Below the pieces are notes generated by a model. The model was not told the DNA's origin. It saw only the letters and a program-made list of their open reading frames with translations, and searched no databases. Shown piece by piece: positions 8,812 through 16,484 of a DNA stretch of 38,427 nucleotides (positions are counted from its first letter, which is position 1; each line of letters starts with the position of its first letter). The DNA comes from Chloroflexota bacterium (GTDB lineage Bacteria > Chloroflexota > UBA11872): positions 1-38,427 of the forward strand of contig WTFW01000137.1 of assembly GCA_011523785.1 (NCBI GenBank), read 5' to 3'. A program made the translations under genes and the position numbers.

Positions 8812-9672
8812 ATGACCACCACGTCGCCGCCCACGTCCGTACCCTCCCTTGCCGCGGTCATGCAACGGGCGGGCGGCGAGAATTTTCCCGTGGCGTCGCG
8901 GCTGTTACCCGGTCACCTGCGGCGACACCTGCACAACATCTACGGCTTCGCGCGCCTAACCGATCAACTTGGCGACTACGCCGAAGGGGACCGGCTGGCG
9001 TTGCTGGACTGGCTGGATGGCGAGGTCGACGCGGTCTATTGCGGCGGCTTGCCCAGCCATGACGTGATGCGGCGCATCGTGCCCACGGTGCTGCGGTACT
9101 CGATTCCGGAGGCGCCCTTCCGGGCGCTCATCAACGCCAACCGCCAGGACCAACGCGTCACGCGCTACGCGACCTACGAGGAACTGGCCGCCTACTGCGC
9201 ACTCTCCGCCGACCCCGTCGGCCACCTGGTGCTCTACGTCTTCGAGGCGGCGACGCCGGAGCGGTTCTGGCTTTCGGACCTGATCTGCACGGCCTTGCAA
9301 CTGACCGAGCATTGGCAGGACGTGGCCGAGGACTACCAGATGGACCGGGTGTACCTGCCGCTGGAGGACCTGGACCGCTTCGACTGCTCGGTCGACACGA
9401 TCGCCCAGCGCCAGCCGACCAGCGAGTTTCGGGCGTTGATGCAGTTCGAGGTGGACCGCGCCTGGGACCTGTTCGATGAGGGCGCAACGCTGGTGCGGAC
9501 GCTGCCCGGCGTGCGCGGCATGGCCATCGCGGCCTTCATCGAGGGCGGGCGGGCGGCCTTGCACGCGATCCGCCTCGCGGACTACAACGTGCTGACCGAC
9601 AGTCCTCGGCCAAACGCCCGCGCGAAGGCTCGCGCGGCGCTGCGGGTATTGCGACTGGCGCTGGACTGGTAA
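8812..9672 (+). CDS. hpnC: Hydroxysqualene synthase HpnC
   Basis: HpnC converts presqualene diphosphate to hydroxysqualene in the bacterial three-enzyme squalene route (HpnD, HpnC, HpnE). The 286-aa protein belongs to the squalene/phytoene synthase fold. The HpnC-type opening GGENFPVASRLLP (about residues 21-33) is followed by the first aspartate motif at D51-D55 (DQLGD) and the second at D170-D174 (QDVAED), which bind Mg-diphosphate. RVYLPLEDLDRFDC follows. It is the first gene of the plus-strand hpnCDE-shc cluster, and hpnD starts 3 bp after its stop. The lack of a clear ribosome binding site leaves the start moderately certain. Confidence 0.92.
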   Translation: MTTTSPPTSVPSLAAVMQRAGGENFPVASRLLPGHLRRHLHNIYGFARLTDQLGDYAEGDRLALLDWLDGEVDAVYCGGLPSHDVMRRIVPTVLRYSIPEAPFRALINANRQDQRVTRYATYEELAAYCALSADPVGHLVLYVFEAATPERFWLSDLICTALQLTEHWQDVAEDYQMDRVYLPLEDLDRFDCSVDTIAQRQPTSEFRALMQFEVDRAWDLFDEGATLVRTLPGVRGMAIAAFIEGGRAALHAIRLADYNVLTDSPRPNARAKARAALRVLRLALDW

Positions 9673-9675
9673 CCG

Positions 9676-10512
9676 ATGGACGCGGCCGCGGCCTACGCCC
9701 ACTGCGAGCACATCACGCGCACGCAGGCCGGCAACTTCTACTGGGGCATCCGGCTGCTGCCCGGGCCGAAGCGACGGGCGCTCTGCGCCGTCTATGCGCT
9801 GGCGCGCGAGATCGACGACATCGGCGACGGCGACCTGCCAACCGAAGCCAAGGCGAACGCGCTGGGCGAGGCCCGAGAACGCCTGGCGGACATCAGTCCG
9901 GATGCGGACCAACCCGTGCTCGCCGCCCTTGGGCACGCGTCTCGCCAATTGCCGATTCCGCTGGAGGCCTTCGGCGAACTGATCGATGGCGTGGAGATGG
10001 ACGTACGAGGCACGGACTACGAGACCTTCGACGACCTGGTGATCTACTGCCGCCGCGTGGCGGGCACCATCGGCCGGCTGTCGCTGGGCGTGTTCGGCGC
10101 CGAGAACATGCAGCGGGCGTCCCCCCTGGCCGACGCCCTGGGCGTGGCGCTGCAGCTCACCAACATCCTGCGGGACGTGCGGGAGGACTTTCTGAACGGC
10201 CGCATCTACCTGCCGCAGGAGGATCTGCGCCGCTTCGACTGCACGCTGGACCCGGACGCTCCGCCCGCGCAAAGGTTTCCGGAGATGATTCGCTTCCAGA
10301 CCGGCCGCGCCGCCGAGTGGTTCGACGAGGGCCTGCGGCTGCGGCCGATGCTGGACCCGCGCAGTTCCGCCTGCGCCGGGGCAATGGCGGGCATCTACCG
10401 GCGACTGCTGCGGCGCATCGAACGCGACCCGGCCGCCGTCTTGCGCGGCCGGGTGGCGCTGCCGGCCTGGGAGAAGGCGCTGGTCGCCGCGCAAAGCCTG
10501 GCGGGCGGGTGA
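9676..10512 (+). CDS. hpnD: Presqualene diphosphate synthase HpnD
   Basis: HpnD condenses two farnesyl diphosphates to presqualene diphosphate, the first committed step to hopanoids. The 278-aa protein has the squalene/phytoene synthase motifs: FYWGIRLLP, first aspartate motif D47-D51 (DDIGD), CRRVAGTIG, second motif D167-D171 in LRDVREDF, and GRIYLPQEDLRRF. HpnD and HpnC are paralogues and sit side by side here as in other hopanoid clusters. Its stop overlaps the hpnE start by GTGA, implying translational coupling. The farnesyl diphosphate may come from the prenyl synthase encoded about 9 kb downstream. Confidence 0.94.
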   Translation: MDAAAAYAHCEHITRTQAGNFYWGIRLLPGPKRRALCAVYALAREIDDIGDGDLPTEAKANALGEARERLADISPDADQPVLAALGHASRQLPIPLEAFGELIDGVEMDVRGTDYETFDDLVIYCRRVAGTIGRLSLGVFGAENMQRASPLADALGVALQLTNILRDVREDFLNGRIYLPQEDLRRFDCTLDPDAPPAQRFPEMIRFQTGRAAEWFDEGLRLRPMLDPRSSACAGAMAGIYRRLLRRIERDPAAVLRGRVALPAWEKALVAAQSLAGG

Positions 10513-11861
10513 GCGGCTCGCCGGTCGTGGTGGCTGGCGGCGGGCTGGCCGGGATCAGCGCGGCCCTGGCGCTGGCGGACGCGGGCCTGCGGGTCACACT
10601 GCTGGAAGCGCGCGGACGCCTGGGCGGGGCCACCTACTCATTTCAGCGCGACGGGCTCTGGCTCGACAACGGCCAGCACGTCTTTCTACGTTGCTGCACG
10701 GCCTATCGAGCGTTCATCGAGCGCATCGGGTCCGGCGACCTGGTAACGCTCCAACGCCGGCTCGACATCCCCGTGATTCACCCAGACCGCGGGGTCAGCC
10801 GGCTGGCTCGCTCAGATCTGCCGGCGCCCCTGCACCTGGGACCGCGCCTGGCGGCCTACCGGCACCTCAGCCGTTGGGACAAGCTGCGCATCGCGCGCAC
10901 GGCGGCGGCGCTGGCGCGGTTGGACCTCGGCGACCGCAGCCTGGACCAGCAGACCTTCGGCGGCTGGCTGCGCAAGTTCGGCACGTCGCCGCGAGCGCTG
11001 GAAGCGCTCTGGGACCTGATCGTCCTCCCCACCTTGAATCTGACCTCCGACGAGGCCTCGCTCTGGCAGAGCGCCATGGTGTTCCAGGTTGGGCTGCTGA
11101 CCGACGCGCCGGCCGCGGACCTCGGCTACACCACGGTGCCGCTGGGCGAGGCGCACGGCGCCCGAGCGGCGGCCGCGCTGGCGGCGGCCGGCGTCGACGT
11201 GCGACTCAACGCCGCGGTATCCGGTATCGAGCGGCGGGATGGTGCGGATGTCCATGTGCGGGTAGGCGGTGAGTGCCTCCGGGCGTCGGCCCTGGTCCTG
11301 GCCGTCCCGCACGAACCGGCGGCCCGACTGGTGCCGACCGAGATTCATGCGAACGCAGAGAGCTTCGCCCACCTGGGGCACAGCCCGATCGTCAACCTGC
11401 ACGTGATCTACGACCAGCCCGTCATGGACCACGCCTTCGCCGCCGGCGTGGGCACGCCGGTGCAGTGGGTGTTTGACCGCAGCGCCGCGGCGGGTTTGAC
11501 TATGGGCCAGTGTCTGGCCGTTTCGCTTTCGGGCGCCACGGCGTACGCCGCGCGCCCGACGGAGGAGTTGCGCGCGATGTTCGTTCCTGAACTCGCGCGG
11601 CTGTTCCCCAGGGCTGCCGAGGCGCGCGTGACCGCGTTCTACGTCACTCGAGAGCACGGCGCTACCTTCCGACCATCTCCCGGCACGCTGCGGCTGCGTC
11701 CGCGCGCGACCACGTCCGACCCGCGCATCGCCCTGGCCGGCGCGTGGACCGATACCGGCTGGCCGGCCACGATGGAAGGCGCGGTGCGCAGCGGCCGCCA
11801 GGCGGCCCGTAGCCTGCTGCTGGCCCTCGGCCGCGAACGGGATCTGCCGACGGCCGCATGA
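10509..11861 (+). CDS. hpnE: Hydroxysqualene dehydroxylase HpnE
   Basis: HpnE is a flavoprotein of the amine oxidase/phytoene desaturase family that reduces hydroxysqualene to squalene. The N-terminal FAD-binding motif is VVVAGGGLAGISAALALADA, followed by LLEARGRLGG. The C-terminal flavin motif AGAWTDTGWPATMEGAVRSG is conserved. The frame is open further upstream to 10317, but that part overlaps hpnD and has no family character. The GTG at 10509 gives a canonical FAD-binding start and overlaps the hpnD stop as GTGA, so I chose it (450 aa). Its end overlaps shc by ATGA. Confidence 0.94.
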   Translation: MSGSPVVVAGGGLAGISAALALADAGLRVTLLEARGRLGGATYSFQRDGLWLDNGQHVFLRCCTAYRAFIERIGSGDLVTLQRRLDIPVIHPDRGVSRLARSDLPAPLHLGPRLAAYRHLSRWDKLRIARTAAALARLDLGDRSLDQQTFGGWLRKFGTSPRALEALWDLIVLPTLNLTSDEASLWQSAMVFQVGLLTDAPAADLGYTTVPLGEAHGARAAAALAAAGVDVRLNAAVSGIERRDGADVHVRVGGECLRASALVLAVPHEPAARLVPTEIHANAESFAHLGHSPIVNLHVIYDQPVMDHAFAAGVGTPVQWVFDRSAAAGLTMGQCLAVSLSGATAYAARPTEELRAMFVPELARLFPRAAEARVTAFYVTREHGATFRPSPGTLRLRPRATTSDPRIALAGAWTDTGWPATMEGAVRSGRQAARSLLLALGRERDLPTAA

Positions 11862-13753
11862 GCGTTGAAGTCTCCGCGCGCCCGAACGCGCTGGCCAGCG
11901 CCATCGAACGGGCGCGTCGCCACCTCATTGGCCTGCAGCACCCCGAGGGCTGGTGGAAGGGCGAGCTGGAAAGCAACGTCACCATCGAGGCCGAGGACCT
12001 GTTCCTACGGCGCTTCCTGGGCATCCTGGATGCCGGGACAACCGAGCGAACCGCGCGCTGGATTCGCTCGCGTCGACAGCCCGACGGGACCTGGGCCAAC
12101 TTTCACGGCGGGCCGCCCGACCTGCACACCACCACCGAGGCCTACGTGGCGCTGCGGCTGGCCGGCGACCAGCCCGACGACGCGCTCATGCAACAGACCG
12201 CCGCCTGGATCCGGGAGCAGGGCGGCGTGGAGGCAACCCGCACGTTCACGCGCTTCTGGCTTGCGCTCAACGGCTGGTGGTCGTGGGACGACGTGCCGGC
12301 CATGCCGCCGGAGGTCATGCTGCTGCCGCCCTGGTGGCCGCTGAACATCTACGACTTCGCCTGCTGGGCGCGCCAGACCTACGTGGCGCTGACGATCGTC
12401 CGCTCCCATGAGCCCGTGTGCCCCGCGCCATTTCCGATTGACGAAATCCGTACGTACCGCGCGCCGCAGATGGACCAATCGCTCCGGAGCTGGACGGGGA
12501 TCTTCAACCAGGTCGACCGATTGTTGCGCTGGTACCAGAAGCGTCCAATTGGCTGGTTGCGCAAGGCCGCGCTGAGCCGCGCCGAAGCCTGGATCGTGCG
12601 GCGACAGGAGCGTGATGGGTCCTGGGGCGGCATCCAGCCGGCGTGGGTCAACTCGATCATTGCGCTGACGCTGCGCGGCTATGCGTTGGACCATCCGATG
12701 ATCGCGCGGGCCCTGGATGGACTTGACACGTTCACCATTGACGATGGGCACACGCGTCGCCTGGAAGCCTGCCAGTCACCGGTATGGGACACCGCAATGG
12801 CCATCGAGGCGCTCACCGACTCCGGCACGCCGGGCGACGATGCCCGGCTCGTTCAAGCGGCGGACTGGCTCCTGGACCAGGAAATCCGCGTGCAAGGGGA
12901 TTGGAGCGTCCGCCGGCCCCACCTCGCGCCGGGCGGCTGGGCCTTCGAGTTCGCCAACGACAATTATCCCGACGTGGATGACACCGCCGAAGTGGGGCTG
13001 GCGCTGCGGCGGGTCGTTCATCCCGATCCCGACCGTGTCGACGCCGCCCTGGTCCGCGCTCGGGGTTGGCTGGAAGGCATGCAATCGCGCAACGGTGGCT
13101 GGGGCGCCTTTGACGCCGACAACACCAACACGCTGTGCCGCCAGCCTTCGTTTCGCGACTTCGGCGAGGTCATCGACCCGCCGGCGGCGGACGTGTCCGC
13201 ACGTGCGCTGCACTTCTTGGCGCAGGAAGACGCCCTGGACACCGAAACGGGGCGACGAGGACTGGCCTGGGTGCGAGCCGAGCAGGAAACCGACGGCTCG
13301 TGGTTCGGCCGCTGGGGCGCCAATCACATCTACGGGATAAGCGTCGTAGTTCCGGCGCTGGTTGCCGCCGGTACATCAACCGAGGATCCCGCGCTCCGTC
13401 GAGCCGTGGCCTGGCTGGAAGCCCACCAGAACGCCGACGGCGGCTGGGGCGAGGACTTGCGCTCGTACAGCGACCCGGCCTGGATCGGTCGCGGCGCCAG
13501 CACCGCCTCCCAGACCGCCTGGGCCCTGCTGGCCCTGCTGGAGGCGGACGACGAATCGCCGGCCATCCAACCCGGCATCGAGTTCCTGGTTCGCACCCAA
13601 CGCGAAGACGGGAACTGGAACGAAGACCTCTACACCGGCACCGGCTTCCCGGGCGCCTTCTACATCAACTATCACCTCTATCGGCTGCTATTTCCGTTAA
13701 TGGCACTCGGGCGGTACGCCAGGAAAGCGGGGCGGGACGAGGACGGCATGTGA
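11858..13753 (+). CDS. shc: Squalene-hopene cyclase (HpnF)
   Basis: A monotopic membrane-bound cyclase that turns squalene into hopene and diplopterol. The 631-aa length is typical. The catalytic acid motif DXDDTA is present as DVDDTA with D372, D374 and D375. QW repeats that brace the alpha-alpha barrels are visible, including QSRNGGWGAFDADN, QETDGSWFGRWG, QNADGGWGED and QREDGNWNED. The typical C-terminal block GTGFPGAFYINYHLYR is present. The start overlaps hpnE by four bases, completing the coupled hpnCDE-shc unit. All key residues I can check are present, so the enzyme is probably functional. Confidence 0.97.
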   Translation: MSVEVSARPNALASAIERARRHLIGLQHPEGWWKGELESNVTIEAEDLFLRRFLGILDAGTTERTARWIRSRRQPDGTWANFHGGPPDLHTTTEAYVALRLAGDQPDDALMQQTAAWIREQGGVEATRTFTRFWLALNGWWSWDDVPAMPPEVMLLPPWWPLNIYDFACWARQTYVALTIVRSHEPVCPAPFPIDEIRTYRAPQMDQSLRSWTGIFNQVDRLLRWYQKRPIGWLRKAALSRAEAWIVRRQERDGSWGGIQPAWVNSIIALTLRGYALDHPMIARALDGLDTFTIDDGHTRRLEACQSPVWDTAMAIEALTDSGTPGDDARLVQAADWLLDQEIRVQGDWSVRRPHLAPGGWAFEFANDNYPDVDDTAEVGLALRRVVHPDPDRVDAALVRARGWLEGMQSRNGGWGAFDADNTNTLCRQPSFRDFGEVIDPPAADVSARALHFLAQEDALDTETGRRGLAWVRAEQETDGSWFGRWGANHIYGISVVVPALVAAGTSTEDPALRRAVAWLEAHQNADGGWGEDLRSYSDPAWIGRGASTASQTAWALLALLEADDESPAIQPGIEFLVRTQREDGNWNEDLYTGTGFPGAFYINYHLYRLLFPLMALGRYARKAGRDEDGM

Positions 13754-13823
13754 CAGCGTCACCGCGCCGGAGACCCAGTTCAGAGATCAAGTTGGCGTCG
13801 CGAATCGCCCGTAAGCTAGTGGC

Positions 13824-14114
13824 ATGAGCAACGTTCAATCCCTGCACACCAGATGGCTCCGCGATCCGGCCTATCGAGAGGCCTATGCTGAACTCGCGCC
13901 AGGATTCCGGCTTGCCCGGGCCCTGATCGAGGCGCGTGTCAACGCGGGACTGACCCAGGCGCAGATGGCCGAACGCATGCAGACCACCCAGTCGGTCGTG
14001 GCCCGTCTCGAGAGCGGCCGCGCGCATCCGTCCACCCGCACCCTTGAAAAGTTCGCAGAGGCCGCCGGCACCCAACTCAAGATCAGCTTCGAGCCGATGG
14101 AAGGCACGGCTTGA
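13824..14114 (+). CDS. XRE-family HTH protein, HigA-like orphan antitoxin
   Basis: This 96-aa protein has an N-terminal helical part and an XRE helix-turn-helix at about residues 43-66 (LTQAQMAERMQTTQSVVARL). The tail GTQLKISFEP resembles HigA-type antitoxins of RelE/HigB toxin systems. In those systems a toxin gene of about 100 codons normally lies directly upstream. Here only 70 bp separate it from shc and no toxin is visible on either side. It may be an orphan antitoxin or a small transcriptional regulator. It sits in the middle of the hopanoid region, but regulation of that region is not shown. Confidence 0.8.
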   Translation: MSNVQSLHTRWLRDPAYREAYAELAPGFRLARALIEARVNAGLTQAQMAERMQTTQSVVARLESGRAHPSTRTLEKFAEAAGTQLKISFEPMEGTA

Positions 14115-14595
14115 TTCGAGCGCGCATGGGAACCAAAGACCGGACCGGCAATTGACCTGCGCTGGGTTGCCGCCTGACGCTCAGTTCCCGACGGCCGATG
14201 AGCCAGCCGGTAATCTGGGCAATTCGCGCGGGAGCGAACGTCCGCGGGCGGTATCCGAGTGCCGCGCCCGGCGCCGCGACGAACAGATCACGGCCAAGCT
14301 GGACGACGTCTATCGTCGGCACCCGAGCGGGCTGGATCCGAGGTTGCGCTGGATACAGGGACGCAGCCTCTCAGCGGCCGAGTGGTAGCCGGGCTTTCCG
14401 GCGCCTAGCCACAACTCCGAATCTCATCCGCCAGCAGGGTCGTTGACAGGTCCGCGCAGCATCCGGCGTTGGCGTCAATTCGTTTAGCCCGATTCTGTCG
14501 AGAGGTCCTTGTGCTCCTCGGCCAATAGGTCTCTGGACGCCCGCTGGCTCCCGTCGTAGGTTTGGCGGCCGCCGCTCGAAGGTGAACGGTTTTTC
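14115..14595. other. Intergenic region between the XRE gene and hpnH
   Basis: A 481-bp stretch without an intact gene. Its middle holds an antitoxin-like fragment, annotated separately. The final 200 bp before hpnH have lower coding character and presumably contain the hpnH promoter and leader, but I could not pick convincing promoter boxes. No tRNA or known riboswitch fold was recognised. Confidence 0.45.
14245..14388 (+). pseudogene. Possible remnant of a small antitoxin C-terminus
   Basis: The last 47 codons of an open frame ending at 14388 encode RRRDEQITAKLDDVYRR, LDPRLRWIQ and SLSAAEW. This resembles, from memory, the C-terminal tail of ribbon-helix-helix antitoxins (pattern ITAKLdeVY, sLDP, W at the end). 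The expected N-terminal DNA-binding part is not recognisable upstream in the same frame, and no start codon with a ribosome binding site is evident. With the orphan XRE gene just upstream, it may be debris of a toxin-antitoxin locus. The resemblance is by eye and could be chance. Confidence 0.35.
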
Positions 14596-15606
14596 ATGGG
14601 CGTTCCGCTGCGTCAGAGCCTGGCGGTGGGGTGGTACCTGTTCCGTCAGCGGCTGCAGGGGCGGGACAAGTTCCCGCTGATCGTGGAACTCGAGCCGCTC
14701 TACGCCTGCAACCTGGCCTGCGAGGGCTGCGGCAAGATCCAGCACCCCACCGAAACGCTGCGACGGCGCATGCCGGTGGAGCAGGCGGTGGCGGCGATCG
14801 AGGAGAGCGGCGCGCCGATGGTCTCCATCGCCGGCGGCGAGCCGCTGATCCACCCCGAGATCGACCGCATCGCCGAGGAACTGGTGCGCCGGCGCAAGTT
14901 CGTGTATCTGTGCACCAACGCAATCATGCTGGAGCAGAAGCTGCACCTGTTCACGCCCTCGCCCTACTTCGCCTTCGCCATACACCTTGACGGCCTTCAG
15001 GAGCGGCACGACCAGTCCGTGGCTCGCGAGGGCGTGTTTGAGGTGGCTGTCGCGGCCATCAAGGCGGCGCAAAGGGCCGGCTTTCGGGTCACAACGAACA
15101 CGACGTTCTTCACCCACGATTCAGCCAAGGACGTGCGGGCGGTGCTGGACTTCCTGAACGACGAGTTGGAAGTCGACAGCATGATGATCTCGCCGGGCTA
15201 CGCCTACGAGAAGGCGCCCGACCAGGACCACTTTCTTCCCGTGGATCGAACGCGCGCCGTCTTCAGCGAGGCCTTTGCCGACGGGCGGCGCGATCGCTGG
15301 CGCCTGAACCACAGCCCGAGGTTCCTGGACTTCCTCGAAGGCAAGGTCGACTACCAGTGCACCGCCTGGGGAATCCCCAGCTACTCGATCTTCGGCTGGC
15401 AGCGGCCCTGCTACCTGATGGCCGACGGCTATGCGGCGTCGTACGCGGAGTTGCTGGAAACGACGGACTGGGAAGCCTATGGCCGCGGCAGGGACCCTCG
15501 CTGCGCCAACTGCATGGCGCACTGCGGATATGAGCCGACGGCGGTGCTGGATACGGCGTCGTCAGCCAGGGAGTCGGTTCGCGCCCTCGCCGGCGCGCTG
15601 CGCTAG
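14596..15606 (+). CDS. hpnH: Adenosyl-hopene transferase HpnH (radical SAM)
   Basis: HpnH adds the 5'-deoxyadenosyl group of SAM to hopene, giving adenosylhopane, the precursor of side-chain-extended hopanoids. The 336-aa length is normal. The radical SAM cluster motif CNLACEGC uses C38, C42 and C45. SIAGGEPLIHP is the SAM-contacting GGEP motif, and SPYFAFAIHLDG is typical of HpnH. A second cysteine group near the C-terminus (CANCMAHCGYEP) is present. The start is ATG. It is separated from shc by the XRE gene and an intergenic stretch. Genes for later side-chain steps (hpnG, hpnI, hpnJ, hpnK, hpnO) are not in the window. Confidence 0.95.
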   Translation: MGVPLRQSLAVGWYLFRQRLQGRDKFPLIVELEPLYACNLACEGCGKIQHPTETLRRRMPVEQAVAAIEESGAPMVSIAGGEPLIHPEIDRIAEELVRRRKFVYLCTNAIMLEQKLHLFTPSPYFAFAIHLDGLQERHDQSVAREGVFEVAVAAIKAAQRAGFRVTTNTTFFTHDSAKDVRAVLDFLNDELEVDSMMISPGYAYEKAPDQDHFLPVDRTRAVFSEAFADGRRDRWRLNHSPRFLDFLEGKVDYQCTAWGIPSYSIFGWQRPCYLMADGYAASYAELLETTDWEAYGRGRDPRCANCMAHCGYEPTAVLDTASSARESVRALAGALR

Positions 15607-15615
15607 CGCGCCCGC

Positions 15616-16368
15616 CTAGCCAAACCAACGCTCCAGGCGTCCGTACAACCCTGGCAGCGTGGACTGCAGCCAGATCGGAATCCGCAGCCAGCCTGGAACC
15701 ACGACCTCCGACCGATCTCGGGCTATGGCCCGCATGATGGCCCGCGCCACGCGCTCCGGCGGCAGAGGCCGCGGCCAGCCCCGGTCGTAGGGCGCGCCCC
15801 GACGTTCGAAGAAGGACGTCTGCACGACACCGGGAATCACCACAGTCACACCAACGCCAGTTCCCGCCAGTTCCGCATCCAGGGCCCGGCTGAACACCGC
15901 CAACGCGCCCTTGGTCGCGCTGTAGACCGTCTCGTTCGGTACACCCAGGCGACCCGCGATCGAGGCCACATTCACCACGCGACCGCGACCGCGTTGCCGC
16001 ATACCGGGCAGCACCGCCTTCGCCAGCGCAATCGGAGCGCGCACGTTCACATCCAGCAGCCGGTCGATGTCCCTCGCGCTGTGCTCGGCCAGCGGCGCGA
16101 AGCGTCCGGACCCGGCGCAGTTCACCAGGATGTCGACCGGCGGAAGGTCCGGCAGCGAGTGTTCGACGAAGTGCTGCAACTCATCCGCGGGCTCAAGGTC
16201 TACTGGCAGCATGGTGATGCCGTTGGTTTCGGCGAGCGAGCGAAGGGCCGGCACGTCCCGGCCAAGTCCGACGACCTGGGCGCCGGCTTGGCTCAGGGCG
16301 ATAGCCACGGCGCGTCCGATCCCGCTGCTGGCGCCCGTAACGAGGGCGGTGGAACCGGCGATATTCAT
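15616..16368 (-). CDS. Short-chain dehydrogenase/reductase (SDR)
   Basis: A 250-aa classical SDR with the NAD(P)-binding motif TGASSGIG (residues 11-18), NCAGSG, and the catalytic triad S136, Y149 and K153 (YSATK). A more hydrophobic tail follows (WLRIPIWLQSTLPGLYGRL), which may associate with the membrane. The substrate cannot be read from the sequence. It lies on the opposite strand between hpnH and dxs, converging on hpnH with 9 bp between stops. A role in lipid or isoprenoid metabolism is suggested only by the neighbours. Confidence 0.88.
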   Translation of the reverse strand: MNIAGSTALVTGASSGIGRAVAIALSQAGAQVVGLGRDVPALRSLAETNGITMLPVDLEPADELQHFVEHSLPDLPPVDILVNCAGSGRFAPLAEHSARDIDRLLDVNVRAPIALAKAVLPGMRQRGRGRVVNVASIAGRLGVPNETVYSATKGALAVFSRALDAELAGTGVGVTVVIPGVVQTSFFERRGAPYDRGWPRPLPPERVARAIMRAIARDRSEVVVPGWLRIPIWLQSTLPGLYGRLERWFG

Positions 16369-16446
16369 GCCAGATCGACGTCAGGCAGCTCGTGGGACGG
16401 GGGCGCAAGTATTGCGCGAATCACCGTCTAACGGGCACTATCGAAG

Positions 16447-16467
16447 AACACCCGCGGCTCGGGTGTT
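16447..16467 (+). promoter_or_regulatory. Hairpin in the dxs leader
   Basis: An 8-bp perfect inverted repeat (AACACCCG and CGGGTGTT) with a five-base loop ends about 7 bases before the dxs ribosome binding site GGGGGAG. It could modulate dxs translation or mRNA stability, or be an operator. It lies in the divergent gap between the SDR gene and dxs. Only the repeat is visible; the function is a guess. Confidence 0.35.
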
Positions 16468-16484
16468 TGCAAAGGGGGAGTGTG

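Noticed and set aside
10317-10508. Longer HpnE beginning inside hpnD
   Set aside because: The extension overlaps hpnD by almost 200 bases and precedes the FAD motif with no family resemblance; GTG 10509 fits a GTGA overlap.
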